DNA of 64,000 nucleotides from Streptomyces sp. BK239 (GCF_004217285.1 NZ_SHKS01000001.1:751195-815194); one strand, 5' to 3'; shown: positions 50,557-59,724, counted from the first letter of the stretch. Notes: generated by a model not told the origin, from the sequence alone. A program made the numbers and translations.

Positions 50557-51180
50557 ATGGTCACCCAGTCCGGAAAGCCGGCCCCCGACACCGCCCGGCG
50601 CAGCGAGCGGTCCCGCCGCGCGATCTACGACGCGGCACTCGGCCTCGTCGCGGAGGCCGGCTACCCGAAGACCACCGTCGAGGGCATCGCCGCCCGGGCC
50701 GGCGTCGGCAAGCAGACGATCTACCGCTGGTGGGGGTCGAAGGCCGACGTCCTGCTGGAGGCGTTCCTCGACCTGTCCGAGCAGGCCGCCGCGGACGCCG
50801 GACAGGTGCCCTACGCCATCCCGGACACCGGCGACCTCGCCGCCGACCTGAAGCTGGTGCTGCGCCTCACCGTCGACCAGATGGCCGACCCCCGGTTCGA
50901 CGCCCCCTCCCGCGCCCTGGCCGCCGAGGGCCTCGTCAACGAGCAGCTCGGCCGCGAGTTCGTCGCCAAGCTGCTCGAACCGCAGCTCCAGCTGTACGTC
51001 ACCCGCCTGCGCTCCGCGCAGCACGCCGGTCAGGTCCGCGCCGACGTCGACCCGCGCATCGCCCTGGAGCTGTTCGTCTCCCCGCTCGCCCAGCGCTGGC
51101 TCCAGCACACGGGGCCCATCACCCACGAGTACACGGACACCCTCGTCGACTACGCCCTGTTCGGCCTCGCTCCGCGCTGA
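50557..51180 (+). CDS. TetR/AcrR-family transcriptional regulator
   Basis: Repressor of 207 residues. The N-terminal helix-turn-helix lies at about 18-64 (RRAIYDAALGLVAEAG, then TTVEGIAARAGVGKQTIYRWWGSKADVLL). The C-terminal ligand and dimerisation region is of the TetR_C_11/16-like type common in Streptomyces. The start is immediately downstream of the oxidoreductase gene, so control of that gene or of itself is likely. No convincing palindromic operator is visible in the 39-base gap. Confidence 0.92.
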   Translation: MVTQSGKPAPDTARRSERSRRAIYDAALGLVAEAGYPKTTVEGIAARAGVGKQTIYRWWGSKADVLLEAFLDLSEQAAADAGQVPYAIPDTGDLAADLKLVLRLTVDQMADPRFDAPSRALAAEGLVNEQLGREFVAKLLEPQLQLYVTRLRSAQHAGQVRADVDPRIALELFVSPLAQRWLQHTGPITHEYTDTLVDYALFGLAPR

Positions 51181-51302
51181 CGCCCTCGCCCCATCCGCAC
51201 CGCTCGTCCCACCTGCCCCGATTCGGCGCTCCCGACCCCCGATGCGCAGGAAGATGCGACCATGAGGCATGCTGTCCGCACCACGGCGAGGCAAGGGGAT
51301 AG

Positions 51303-52040
51303 ATGAGCGCGGAGTTCGGTGGCCGAAGCGGCCGGCAGGGCAAACTCTCCCAGTGGCTGCGCGGACGCCGGCCCAAGGAAGCCGCCGACGAGGGCGGCCG
51401 TGAGGCCCTGCTGCTCGCCGCCGCCGGAGCGGGACTGCCCCTCGCGCCCGCCGCCCACCCGGTCTCCGGCTACCGCTGCTCCTGCGACCGGGTCGGCTGT
51501 CCCACCCCCGGCCGGCACCCCGTCTCCTTCGCCTGGCAGACGCAGGCCACCACCGACCGCGCCCAGATCGAGCGCTGGGCCGGCCACCAGCCGCAGGCCA
51601 ACTTCATCACCGCGACCGGTATGACGCACGACGTGCTGGACGTGCCCCTGGAAGCCGGCCGCGAGGCCCTCGACCGGCTGCTGGGCTCCGGCGTCGAGGT
51701 CGGCCCGGTCGCCGTCGGCGACGACGGCCGCATGCTCTTCTTCACCCTCACCCGCGGCACCCCCGAGGACGAGGACGAGTGGTGGCCATGCGCGCTGGAC
51801 TGCCACCCCGAGACCATGGACGAACACCCCGGCCTGCGCTGGCACTGCCGCGGCTCCTACGTCCTCGTCCCGCCCGCCCGGCTCCCCGGCGACGACGGCC
51901 AGTCCGTCCGCTGGCTGCGAGGCCCCGAGCACCCTCTCCCGGACCCCCTGACCCTCCTGGAGCCCCTGACGGACGCGTGCGCCAGGCACGTGGGCGAGGA
52001 GTCGGACCAGGCGACGGCAGCCTGGCCCCCACGCCACTGA
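51303..52040 (+). CDS. Primase-polymerase (prim-pol) domain-like protein
   Basis: Protein of 245 residues of a Streptomyces-conserved group annotated as bifunctional DNA primase/polymerase. Typical segments are the basic start (QWLRGRRPKE), AAHPVSGYRCSCDRVGCPTPGRHPVSFAWQ, and WHCRGSYVLVPPARLP near the end. The family's acidic catalytic pair is not clear: the place where DxD is expected reads DVLDVP. The domain may therefore be inactive or act as a regulator. AAGGGGA precedes the ATG. It stands alone with a 122-base upstream region. Confidence 0.75.
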   Translation: MSAEFGGRSGRQGKLSQWLRGRRPKEAADEGGREALLLAAAGAGLPLAPAAHPVSGYRCSCDRVGCPTPGRHPVSFAWQTQATTDRAQIERWAGHQPQANFITATGMTHDVLDVPLEAGREALDRLLGSGVEVGPVAVGDDGRMLFFTLTRGTPEDEDEWWPCALDCHPETMDEHPGLRWHCRGSYVLVPPARLPGDDGQSVRWLRGPEHPLPDPLTLLEPLTDACARHVGEESDQATAAWPPRH

Positions 52041-52144
52041 CCACGCAGGGCGGACACCCACCCAGGGGCGCGGGGCTGTGACCATGTGCGGCTCCGCCGC
52101 GTGGGCGCGACCAGCCCCCACCGACCCGCACCGGACGACGAGAC

Positions 52145-53158
52145 CTACTCGCCCTTCGCCGCCGTCAGCCCCTCGAGCCGGCTCAGCAACGACACAGCCG
52201 AGCCCCCGGCGGAGCCACCCCGCACCACGGCCGCCTCGTTCGCCACGAACTCCATGGTCAGCGCCCGCGACACCTCTCCCGTCGTCAGCGCCCGCACGTT
52301 CTGGTTGGGCGCCGGCACCGACGTCCCCGCCGCGGCCGTCTGCTTCACGTAGTGGTGCGTGGCGAAGAACACCAGCGCCCCGCCGTCCGCCGTGCGCAGC
52401 GCCAGCGGCGCGAAGTCCCCGTCGGTGAGCGGCTCGTCGATGTACTGCGTGACCAGGCCCGGCCTGATCGAGTTCTTCGCCCGTGCGGAGCGCAGCTCGC
52501 TCGTGTACGGGCCGTTGGCGAACGAGGTCCCGCCGGCGCGCAGGTACGCCGTGTAGTCCTTGCTCAACTCACCCGGAACCCGGGAGAGTCGACGCGAGTC
52601 GGCCGGAACGGCCTGCGCCCAGCCGTCCTTGTCCTTCGCGAACGCGGGCAGCGCGCCCGGCGCCACCAGCGTCAGGTAGGCCGCCTCCCACGGGTCCGAC
52701 AGCGCGTCCCGGGTGAACACCAGCACCCAGCGCGCGTCGCCGCCCTTGTTGGCCTTGGCGTCGGCGACGAACCAGCGCGGCCATCCCGCCTTCTTGACGA
52801 TCGTGTACGTGACGTCCGTCAGCTTCAGCGGGGTGTGCCGCGGGTTGCCGCCCGGGTTGTTGACCCGGCCCGCCTTCAGCCGCGCGGCGTCGATCGCGCC
52901 GAGAGCGCCCGTGGTGTGACCGGCGTCGAGAGAACCGTCGTACGCCGCGTCGGCCTTGTTGTACGCGGTCGTGAACTCCTGGAGCGCCTCGGCCGCTTCG
53001 GCCCGGGTCGCGGCGGGGAGCACCTCGCGCTCCCCGTGGACCACCACGCAGCCGCTCGCCGTCAGCGCGACGACGGTGAGCGTGGCCGCGACGGTCGCGT
53101 TCCGGTCACGCCCGAGGAGCCGTGGACGGCCGGTCGTCAGGCTGCGTTCCCTGGTCAT
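52145..53158 (-). CDS. Putative secreted lipoprotein
   Basis: Exported protein of 337 residues with an arginine-rich n-region, a hydrophobic h-region (TVAATLTVVALTASG) and lipobox cysteine Cys37 (LTASGC), so it should be lipid-anchored outside the membrane. The mature part has no domain I can name. It is rich in Gly, Ala, Asp and aromatic residues, similar to DUF8094-type extracytoplasmic proteins. The gene start overlaps the end of the efeU gene by 53 bases, so it may be cotranscribed with the iron uptake genes. The long n-region may mean that translation starts at a later codon. Confidence 0.75.
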   Translation of the reverse strand: MTRERSLTTGRPRLLGRDRNATVAATLTVVALTASGCVVVHGEREVLPAATRAEAAEALQEFTTAYNKADAAYDGSLDAGHTTGALGAIDAARLKAGRVNNPGGNPRHTPLKLTDVTYTIVKKAGWPRWFVADAKANKGGDARWVLVFTRDALSDPWEAAYLTLVAPGALPAFAKDKDGWAQAVPADSRRLSRVPGELSKDYTAYLRAGGTSFANGPYTSELRSARAKNSIRPGLVTQYIDEPLTDGDFAPLALRTADGGALVFFATHHYVKQTAAAGTSVPAPNQNVRALTTGEVSRALTMEFVANEAAVVRGGSAGGSAVSLLSRLEGLTAAKGE

Positions 53159-53990
53159 CAGGTGACTTCACCTTCCCCTTCCCGGAGGCGAACCCTACCG
53201 GGGCGAGGAACAGGGCGAGCGTCGGGACCAGGTAGAGCAGCCACACCGTGACCTGGAGGACCGTCGGATCGGGCTGGAAGTTGAACACGCCCTTCAGCAG
53301 CGTCCCGTACCAGCTGTCCGGCGGGATCGTGCCGCTGACGTCGAAGGCCTTGTCCGTCAGGCCCGGCAGCCAGTCGGCCTCCTGGAGGTCGTGGAAGCCG
53401 TACGCCAGCACGCCCGCCGCGACGACGACCAGCATGCCGCCCGTCCAGGTGAAGAACTTCGCCAGGTTGATCCGCAGCGCGCCCCGGTAGAACAGCCAGC
53501 CGAGCGCGACGGCCGTCGTGATGCCGAGGAGCACGCCGATCAGCGGGCGCGGGGTGCCGTCGCCGGCCGCGTGCACCGACGCCCACACGAACAGGGCGGT
53601 CTCCAGGCCCTCCCGGCCGACGGCGAGGAACGCGGTGGCGACCAGCGCGCCCGTGCCCATGGCGAGGGCCGCGTCCAGCTTGTCGTGCAGTTCGGTCTTC
53701 AGATGCCGGGCGGTGCGCCGCATCCAGAACACCATCCACGTCACCAGGCCGACCGCGATGACCGACAGGGAGCCGCCGAGCGCCTCCTGCGCCTCGAACG
53801 TCAGCTCCTGGGAGCCGAATTCGAGCGCCGAGCCGAAGCCCAGCGCGAGCAGCACCGCGACGGCGATGCCTGCCCACACCGGCTTCAGCGCGTCCCGGCG
53901 GCCGGTCTTGACCAGGTAGGCGATGAGGATGCAGACGACGAGAGAGGCCTCCAGGCCCTCGCGCAGTCCGATCAGGTAGTTGGAGAACAC
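53106..53990 (-). CDS. efeU: Ferrous/ferric iron permease EfeU (FTR1 family)
   Basis: Integral membrane protein of 294 residues with about seven helices. The two REGLE iron-binding motifs of the FTR1/EfeU family are at 10-14 and 126-130. It transports iron supplied by EfeO/EfeB, in the EfeUOB system. It is the last of three genes on the minus strand, immediately after efeB (3-base gap). Iron regulation comes from the upstream DmdR/IdeR-type box before efeO. The C-terminal 25 residues are hydrophilic, rich in Asp, Gln and Pro. Confidence 0.95.
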   Translation of the reverse strand: MFSNYLIGLREGLEASLVVCILIAYLVKTGRRDALKPVWAGIAVAVLLALGFGSALEFGSQELTFEAQEALGGSLSVIAVGLVTWMVFWMRRTARHLKTELHDKLDAALAMGTGALVATAFLAVGREGLETALFVWASVHAAGDGTPRPLIGVLLGITTAVALGWLFYRGALRINLAKFFTWTGGMLVVVAAGVLAYGFHDLQEADWLPGLTDKAFDVSGTIPPDSWYGTLLKGVFNFQPDPTVLQVTVWLLYLVPTLALFLAPVGFASGKGKVKSPDDQGTQPDDRPSTAPRA

Positions 53991-53993
53991 CGG

Positions 53994-55301
53994 CTACGCA
54001 CCCTTCCCGCTGCCGTCGAACAGGGCCCGGCCCCACCAGTCGTCCGCGTCCCGGACGCCGGGCGGGACGGCGAAGACCGCCGAACCGACGTGCTGGATGT
54101 ACTCGTTGAGCGCGTCGGTCGCCAGGTTGCGCTGGACGGGGATGAAGCCCTTGCGCACGTCCCGCTGGTAGGCGAGGAAGAACAGGCCCGCGTCGAGGCG
54201 GCCGAGGCCGTCGGAGCCGTCGGTGAAGGAGTAGCCGCGGCGCAGGATCGTCACCCCGCTGTTGGAGTCGGGGTGCGCGAGCCGCACGTGCGCGTCCGGC
54301 TTCATCGCCTTCAGGAACGGCTCGTCCCGCTCCTTGGCCTTGCCGACGGGCGCGCCCTCGCCCTTGTCCCGGCCGAAGATGTCCTCCTGCTCCTGCAGCG
54401 AGGTGCGGTCCCACGTCTCGATGTGCATACGGATCCGGCGGGCGACCAGATACGAACCGCCCTTCATCCACGCGGAGTCGGCGTCGACGTCCTTGTCCCC
54501 GACCCAGACGAACTTCTCCAGCCGGTCCGTCTCGGTGCCGGCGATGTTGCGGGTGCCGTCCTTGAAGCCCATCAGGTTGCGCGGGGTCTGCGCGTCGGGC
54601 GTTGTGGAGGAGGTCTTGCCGAAGCCGAGCTGCGACCAGCGGATGACGACCTTGCCCATGCCGATCCGGGCCAGGTTGCGGATCGCGTGCACAGCGACCT
54701 GCGGATCGTCCGCGCAGGCCTGCACGCACAGGTCGCCGCCGCTGCGGGCGGCGTCCAGGTTGTCGCCGGCGAACTGCGGCAGGTCCACCAGCGCCTCGGG
54801 CCGCCGCGAGGCCAGGCCGAAGCGGGAGAACAGGGACGGCCCGAAGCCGACGGTCAGCGTCAGCCGGGACGGCTTGAGGCCGAGCGCCTCCCCGGTGTCG
54901 TCCGGCGGCGCCTCGGGCAGCCCGCCGTACGCGCCCTCCCCGACGGCCTTCCCGGCCGTCATCAGCCGGGCCGCCTCGGTCCAGTCCTTCAGCAGCTGGA
55001 CGAACGCGGCGCGGTCGTCGGTCTTCACGTCGAACGCGGCGAAGTGCAGCCGGTCCTGCACCGGGGTGGCGATGCCCGCCTGGTGCGGGCCGTGGAAGGC
55101 GACGGCCGCGCCCGCCGAGGCGGCCGGCTCGGCGTCGTCGCCGGTGCGGGCCATCGCGGCCGCGCCGCCGGCCGCGGCGGCCCCGATCGCGAGGCCCGCC
55201 CCGCCCCAGCCGATCAGCGTGCGCCGGGTGGGCGAGAGGGGGGTGGTACCGGCGGCGTCCTCGGTGCCTTTGGTGGCCTCGGTGTCCTTGGGGTCTGTCA
55301 T
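53994..55301 (-). CDS. efeB: Deferrochelatase/peroxidase EfeB (Dyp-type, Tat-exported)
   Basis: Dye-decolourising-type heme peroxidase of 435 residues with a twin-arginine signal (SPTRRTLIGWG, Arg26-Arg27, then an Ala/Gly-rich helix), so it is exported folded with heme. The Dyp motif GFKDG (LMGFKDGTRN) is present, with the later RIRMHIETWD containing the proximal His. EfeB helps release or oxidise iron for uptake through EfeU. It follows efeO by 16 bases and precedes efeU by 3. Compared with E. coli EfeB the order O-B-U is changed. Confidence 0.95.
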   Translation of the reverse strand: MTDPKDTEATKGTEDAAGTTPLSPTRRTLIGWGGAGLAIGAAAAGGAAAMARTGDDAEPAASAGAAVAFHGPHQAGIATPVQDRLHFAAFDVKTDDRAAFVQLLKDWTEAARLMTAGKAVGEGAYGGLPEAPPDDTGEALGLKPSRLTLTVGFGPSLFSRFGLASRRPEALVDLPQFAGDNLDAARSGGDLCVQACADDPQVAVHAIRNLARIGMGKVVIRWSQLGFGKTSSTTPDAQTPRNLMGFKDGTRNIAGTETDRLEKFVWVGDKDVDADSAWMKGGSYLVARRIRMHIETWDRTSLQEQEDIFGRDKGEGAPVGKAKERDEPFLKAMKPDAHVRLAHPDSNSGVTILRRGYSFTDGSDGLGRLDAGLFFLAYQRDVRKGFIPVQRNLATDALNEYIQHVGSAVFAVPPGVRDADDWWGRALFDGSGKGA

Positions 55302-55317
55302 GACCGTCGCCCTCCGC

Positions 55318-56457
55318 TCACTTCGCCGTGGCGGCGGCGAGCTTCGACAGCGGCTCCGCGAGTGAGTTCACGCCGTCCGACAGCTCCTTGCGCCCCGCCG
55401 CGTCGACCTTGTCGTACGAGGTGAAGTCATAGGTGTTCTTGTTCGCGCGGTACTTGTCCAGCAGCGCTTTCAGCGCGGCGAACTGCTTGTCCAGCTCGGT
55501 GACCAGCGCCGCGTCGTTCTCCCGCACCACCGGCTTGAGCAGCTCGTACGACTGCTGCGCGCCCTCCACGTTGGCCTTGAAGTCGACCAGGTCGGTGTGG
55601 GAGTAGCGCTCCTCCTCGCCGGTGACCTTGCCGGTGGCGACCTCGTCGAGCAGTTCCTTCGCGCCGTTGGCCATGGAGGTCGGGGTGATCTCCGCCTTGC
55701 CGACCCGCTCCTGCCAGTCCTTCAGGTCGGTGACCAGCTGACCGGCGAGCGCCTTCTCCTCGGCGCCGATCTTCTTGTCCTGCCAGAGCGCCTTCTCCAG
55801 CCGGTGCCAGCCGGTCCACTTCTGGCCGGCCTCCAGGCCGTCCGCGCGGACGTCGACCTTCGGGTCGATGTCGCCGAAGGACTCCGCGACCGGCTCGGTG
55901 CGCTCCCAGCCGATGCGGGAGGTCGCGTACGCCTTCTTCGCCGCCTCGACGTCCCCGGCCTTGACCGCGGCGGCGAACGCCTCCGCCTTGGGCAGCGTCT
56001 CGTCGGCCTGCGCCTGCGCGTAGGCGCGGTAGGAGGCCACGGCCTTGTCCAGACGCGGGTCGCGCTTGGCCGCCGCGCCCTCTCCGGTGACCTTGAGGGC
56101 CTGGCGGATGCCGTCGCCCTTCATGCCCGGCTTGCAGGCGATCTCGTAGTCGCCGGCCTTCACCTCGGCGGTGACGCGCTGCTTGGTGCCGGGGCCGATG
56201 TTCTCGCGCTCGGTCACCACCCGGTCGTCGGGGAAGAGGACGTAGACCTCGGTGACCTTGGAGCCCTTGTTCTCGATGGCCAGCTCGACGTGCCCGGCCG
56301 CGATCTCCTTGGTGGAGGTCTCGCACTTGTCGTCGGTGGCGGTCACGTTGATCACGCGGTCGCCGTCGGCGGAGTCGCTCTTCTGCGTGCAGCCCACGGC
56401 GGTCAGGGCCACCGCGGCGGCGGTGGCGGTGACGACGGAGAGTCTGACGGCGTGCAT
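55318..56457 (-). CDS. efeO: Iron-binding lipoprotein EfeO (cupredoxin + M75 domain)
   Basis: Secreted lipoprotein of 379 residues. Signal peptide and lipobox end at Cys23 (LTAVGC). The N-terminal cupredoxin-like domain (about 30-120) is followed by the M75/imelysin-type helical domain with HxxE motif HRLE (in GWHRLEKALW), proposed to bind iron. It captures iron outside the cell for EfeU. ATG 56457 is chosen for GGGAG 5 bases upstream and because the signal peptide starts there. It is the first gene of the efeO-efeB-efeU operon, 47 bases downstream of an iron box. Confidence 0.95.
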   Translation of the reverse strand: MHAVRLSVVTATAAAVALTAVGCTQKSDSADGDRVINVTATDDKCETSTKEIAAGHVELAIENKGSKVTEVYVLFPDDRVVTERENIGPGTKQRVTAEVKAGDYEIACKPGMKGDGIRQALKVTGEGAAAKRDPRLDKAVASYRAYAQAQADETLPKAEAFAAAVKAGDVEAAKKAYATSRIGWERTEPVAESFGDIDPKVDVRADGLEAGQKWTGWHRLEKALWQDKKIGAEEKALAGQLVTDLKDWQERVGKAEITPTSMANGAKELLDEVATGKVTGEEERYSHTDLVDFKANVEGAQQSYELLKPVVRENDAALVTELDKQFAALKALLDKYRANKNTYDFTSYDKVDAAGRKELSDGVNSLAEPLSKLAAATAK

Positions 56458-56503
56458 GAAGGCTCCCAGGGTGGGCGAAGACAGCGTGACGGCACTCAAT
56501 GCA

Positions 56504-56525
56504 TGGTGAGGCTCGCCTAACTTAG
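56504..56525 (-). promoter_or_regulatory. DmdR/IdeR-type iron box of efeOBU
   Basis: On the minus strand the sequence reads CTAAGTTAGGCGAGCCTCACC, close to the DtxR-family consensus TTAGGTTAGGCTCACCTAA. Its position 47 bases before the efeO start fits repression by DmdR1 under iron sufficiency. Confidence 0.65.
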
Positions 56526-56724
56526 CTCCCCCTTATCTACCCAGTACCTGTCCGTGCCGTGATTCAGCTCTCATAGACGCTGTAAGAGCACGAGACGATC
56601 ACGAAGGGGTAAAACGGACACCACGGGAAGGTCAAAGAAAATACAAAGGCCGGCGAGCGTCCGTGCGCATCCGTCAGCGGCTTCTCGCTCGTGGTCCCGG
56701 CGTCCGCGATGCTTCAATGCCCGC

Positions 56725-57369
56725 GTGACTGATTACGACGTGCTCCGCGTCTTCTGCGCGCCCAACGGCGGATACGGCAACGAACTGGGCGTCGTCCGCG
56801 ACGGTTCCAGGGTGCCCGAGCGGAGCGACCGGCAGGACATCGCGGCGAAACTCGGCTTCAGCGAGACGGTGTTCGTGGACGATCCCGAGCGCGGGGTCGT
56901 CGACATCTACACCCCCACCCTGCGCCTGCCCTTCGCCGGCCACCCCTGCGTCGGCACCGCCTGGCTCCTCGACGTGCCCGAACTCGTCACCCCCGCCGGC
57001 ACGGTGGGCGTCCGCCTGGACGGGGAGTTCAGCTGGATCGAGGCCCGCGCGGAGTGGGCCCCACCGCGCACCCTGCGCCAGTACGCCACCGCCGCCGAGG
57101 TGGACGACCTGCCGGTGCCGCCCCCCGGCGAGTGGATCTACGCCTGGGCGTGGGAGGACGAGCCGGCCGGGCGGATCCGCGCCCGCGGCTTCCCCGGCCG
57201 CGACGACGGCGTCGAGGAGGACGAGGCGACGGGCGCGGCGGCGCTGCTCCTCACCGACCGCCTGGGCCGGGCGCTGAACATCACCCAAGGTGCGGGTTCC
57301 CAGATCCTCACCGCCCCGCAGCCGTTCGGCTGGGTGGAGATCGGCGGCCGGGTGCTGCTGGAGCGCTGA
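56725..57369 (+). CDS. PhzF-family isomerase/epimerase-like protein
   Basis: Protein of 214 residues, shorter than the usual 260-290 of the PhzF family. N-terminal signatures are VFCAPNGGYGNELGVV and PFAGHPCVGTAWLL (family PFAGHP motif). The C-terminal half has EEDEATGAAALLL and GAGSQILTAPQP. The reduced length suggests shortened second-domain loops. Functions vary from phenazine isomerase to diaminopimelate epimerase-like enzymes. The start is GTG at 56725. The substrate is unknown. Confidence 0.88.
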   Translation: MTDYDVLRVFCAPNGGYGNELGVVRDGSRVPERSDRQDIAAKLGFSETVFVDDPERGVVDIYTPTLRLPFAGHPCVGTAWLLDVPELVTPAGTVGVRLDGEFSWIEARAEWAPPRTLRQYATAAEVDDLPVPPPGEWIYAWAWEDEPAGRIRARGFPGRDDGVEEDEATGAAALLLTDRLGRALNITQGAGSQILTAPQPFGWVEIGGRVLLER

Positions 57370-57492
57370 ATGGTACTCAGGGTGCGGGCGTCCGGCGTGT
57401 TCTGGAGGGCCGTACGGGTGGTGGCGCGTGTGCGCTGGGTGACGAGCGGTTACCTCTGGGCGTGACCACACCGCCTCCGTGAGAGGAGCACC

Positions 57493-57705
57493 ATGCGTAT
57501 CCGCTCTGCCCTGGCCGCCGCCGCCCTCGGGATCGCCCTGGCCGCCACCGGTGCGACGAGCGCCGTCGCCGACGAGCAGCCGCACCACGACGGCCCCAAG
57601 CACCACTACGCCGTGGACGAGGTGTGCAGCCCCTACATCGGCTTCGTCGACACCGCCGCCAGCGACATCTTCTGGGCCGGCGCGCACTGCGACAGCGTCC
57701 GCTGA
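57493..57705 (+). CDS. Small secreted protein
   Basis: Protein of 70 residues: a cleavable signal peptide (MRIRSALAAAALGIALAATG, cleavage probably after SAVA near 27) and a mature part of about 43 residues rich in His and Asp (EQPHHDGPKHHY) with two Cys residues that could form a disulfide. GAGAGGAG precedes the ATG well. The His-rich start might bind metal. It resembles unnamed small exported Streptomyces proteins; it is not a chaplin or a lantipeptide by motif. Confidence 0.8.
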   Translation: MRIRSALAAAALGIALAATGATSAVADEQPHHDGPKHHYAVDEVCSPYIGFVDTAASDIFWAGAHCDSVR

Positions 57706-57762
57706 CCCGACGCCGCCACGGCGCCGGCACCGGGCCTCCTCCCGCCGTGGACGGAGGCCCGG

Positions 57763-58410
57763 TCAGGCCGACAGCGGGAACTCCTCGCCCAGCTCCCGGA
57801 ACACCGCCGTGTTCAGCGCGAACGCCTTCCTGCACTCCGCCACGACCCGCTGTTTCTCCAGGTCGTCGGCGCGCACCGCGTCCAGCAGTTCCCGGTACCC
57901 GCGCTTGAACGCGGCCGGGTTGCCTATCTCCTCGAAGACGTAGAAGCGGACGCCGTCGCCCTTCCTCTCGAAGCCCCAGGCCTTCTCGGCGCGGTCGCGG
58001 ATGATCTGCCCGCCGGAGAGGTCGCCGAGGTAGCGGGTGTAGTGGTGGGCCACGTACCCGGCCGGCCAGCGCTCGGCGCACTCCCGCACCCGCTCCGCGT
58101 ACGCCCGGGTTGCCGGCAGCGCGGACATCCCGGCCCGCCAGCCGGGGCCCCGCAGATGCGCGAGGTCCCGCTCCAGCGCGCCGCGCCGGAACAGCTCCGG
58201 CCGGATGAACGGACCGGCCACCGCATCCGACGCGAGACGCCCGGCCTCCGACTCCAACGCCTCGTAGACGAACCACAGTTGCTCGGTGTACCGCGTGTAC
58301 GCGTCGACGCCGAGACGGCCGCCGAGCAGGTCGCTCATGAACGTGGAGGTCTCCGCTTCCACGTGCTGCTCGTGGGACGCGGCGCGGATGACGTTCGAGA
58401 AGGAGTCCAT
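57763..58410 (-). CDS. Heme oxygenase (biliverdin-producing)
   Basis: Heme-degrading enzyme of 215 residues that opens heme to biliverdin, CO and iron. The proximal ligand is His16 by alignment (ASHEQHVEAETSTFMSDLLGGRLG region), and the distal helix motif is YTRYLGDLSGGQII, as in HmuO of Corynebacterium. ATG 58410 is chosen because the protein family starts here. An iron box sits about 20 bases upstream, so low iron should induce it, together with efeOBU. No heme transporter is adjacent. Confidence 0.94.
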   Translation of the reverse strand: MDSFSNVIRAASHEQHVEAETSTFMSDLLGGRLGVDAYTRYTEQLWFVYEALESEAGRLASDAVAGPFIRPELFRRGALERDLAHLRGPGWRAGMSALPATRAYAERVRECAERWPAGYVAHHYTRYLGDLSGGQIIRDRAEKAWGFERKGDGVRFYVFEEIGNPAAFKRGYRELLDAVRADDLEKQRVVAECRKAFALNTAVFRELGEEFPLSA

Positions 58411-58429
58411 GGCCCGGAATCTTCCGTGG

Positions 58430-58443
58430 TTAGGGTCACCTAA
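58430..58443 (-). promoter_or_regulatory. DmdR/IdeR-type iron box of the heme oxygenase gene
   Basis: TTAGGGTCACCTAA shows the two TTAGG/CCTAA half-sites of the DtxR-family iron box in shortened form, 20 bases before the heme oxygenase start. Farther upstream lie inverted repeats GCCGAC/GTCGGC (58455-58471) and CCGACA/TGTCGG (58479-58493) that may bind a second, TetR-like regulator. Confidence 0.6.
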
Positions 58444-58530
58444 GTCAATGAGGTGCCGACTCTCTGTCGGCAAGTTTACCGACAACCTGTCGGAAAGACT
58501 CGTCGGCGGGCGAGTGCCCGGTACGGCGAA

Positions 58531-58559
58531 AAGCCCGCCCTCGCGAGGAGAGCGGGCTT
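58531..58559 (-). terminator. Terminator after the methionine aminopeptidase gene
   Basis: AAGCCCGC (58531-58538) and GCGGGCTT (58552-58559) form an 8-base stem just past the methionine aminopeptidase stop, separating that gene from heme oxygenase control. Confidence 0.6.
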
Positions 58560-58573
58560 GTGAGCGCGAGGTC

Positions 58574-59431
58574 CTACGGCAGCGTGAGGATGTCCGCGCC
58601 CGACTCCGTCACCACCAGGGTGTGCTCGAACTGCGCGGTCCGCTTGCGGTCCTTCGTCACGACCGTCCAGCCGTCGTCCCACATGTCGTACTCGTGGGTG
58701 CCCAGCGTCAGCATCGGCTCGATGGTGAACGTCATCCCGGGGCGCATCACGGTCGTCGCGTGCGGGCTGTCGTAGTGCGGGATCACCAGTCCGGAGTGGA
58801 AGGACGAGTTGATGCCGTGACCGGTGAAGTCCCGCACCACCCCGTAGCCGAACCGCTTCGCGTACGACTCGATGACCCGCCCGATCACATTGACCTGCCG
58901 GCCCGGCCGGACCGCCTTGATCGCGCGGGCGAGCGACTCCCTGGTGCGCTCCACCAGCAGCCGGCTCTCCTCGTCGACGTCCCCGACCAGGTAGGTCGCG
59001 TTGTTGTCGCCGTGCACCCCGCCGATGTACGCCGTCACGTCCAGGTTGACGATGTCACCGTCCCGCAGCACCGTCGAGTCCGGGATGCCGTGGCAGATCA
59101 CCTCGTTGACCGACGTGCACAGCGACTTGGGGAAGCCGCGGTAGCCGAGCGTGGAGGGGTAGGCCCCGTGGTCGCACATGTACTCGTGCGCCACCCTGTC
59201 CAGCTCGTCGGTCGTCACTCCCGGCGCGATCAGCTTCGCCGCCTCCGCCATCGCCCGCGCGGCGATCCGGCCGGCGACGCGCATCGCCTCGATCGTCTCG
59301 GGGGTCTGCACCTCCGGCCCGGTGTAGGGAGTGGGCGCCGGTTTGCCGACGTACTCGGGACGGCGGATGTTTCCGGGCACGGAACGGACGGGGGACAGCT
59401 CCCCGGGCACGAGCAGCGACTGGCTGGACAT
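58574..59431 (-). CDS. map: Methionine aminopeptidase type I
   Basis: Metallo-aminopeptidase of 285 residues that removes the initiator methionine from new proteins. Metal ligands are visible in pita-bread motifs: Asp residues in [17 protein letters not shown], His in DFTGHGI, Glu in FTIEPML and Glu in QFEHTL. The N-terminal extension of about 40 residues ([17 protein letters not shown]) is like mycobacterial MetAP1c, with a Pro-rich ribosome-contact-type segment. ATG 59431 is chosen because the conserved N-terminus starts there. Streptomyces usually has more than one such gene. Confidence 0.94.
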   Translation of the reverse strand: MSSQSLLVPGELSPVRSVPGNIRRPEYVGKPAPTPYTGPEVQTPETIEAMRVAGRIAARAMAEAAKLIAPGVTTDELDRVAHEYMCDHGAYPSTLGYRGFPKSLCTSVNEVICHGIPDSTVLRDGDIVNLDVTAYIGGVHGDNNATYLVGDVDEESRLLVERTRESLARAIKAVRPGRQVNVIGRVIESYAKRFGYGVVRDFTGHGINSSFHSGLVIPHYDSPHATTVMRPGMTFTIEPMLTLGTHEYDMWDDGWTVVTKDRKRTAQFEHTLVVTESGADILTLP

Positions 59432-59489
59432 GCCGGCGAGTCTAACGAGCCGCCGTGGGGGAACATGACGGTGGCGAGAGGAGCTGGTC

Positions 59490-59723
59490 ATGCCCCTGTT
59501 CAAGAAGCACACCGCCGGCAAGCCCGGCGAGTGGTTCTACTGTCTGGAGCACAAGAAGGTCGAGGAGGGCCCGGACTGCCCGGGCAAGGACCGTTTCGGT
59601 CCGTACGCCACGCGCGGTGAGGCGGAGCACGCGATGGAGACCGCCCGCGAGCGCAACCTCCAGTGGGAGAACGACCCCAAGTGGCACGACGCCCCCACGG
59701 GCGGCACCACGGACGACGACTGA
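59490..59723 (+). CDS. Small conserved actinobacterial protein (SPOR-like)
   Basis: Protein of 77 residues beginning [21 protein letters not shown]. It has a C..H/C pair ([13 protein letters not shown]) and the [18 protein letters not shown] helix seen in SPOR-like small proteins. No catalytic motif. GAGGAG lies about 9 bases upstream of the ATG. It faces the methionine aminopeptidase gene divergently. Function unknown, but the family is well conserved in Streptomyces. Confidence 0.75.
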   Translation: MPLFKKHTAGKPGEWFYCLEHKKVEEGPDCPGKDRFGPYATRGEAEHAMETARERNLQWENDPKWHDAPTGGTTDDD

Positions 59724-59724
59724 C

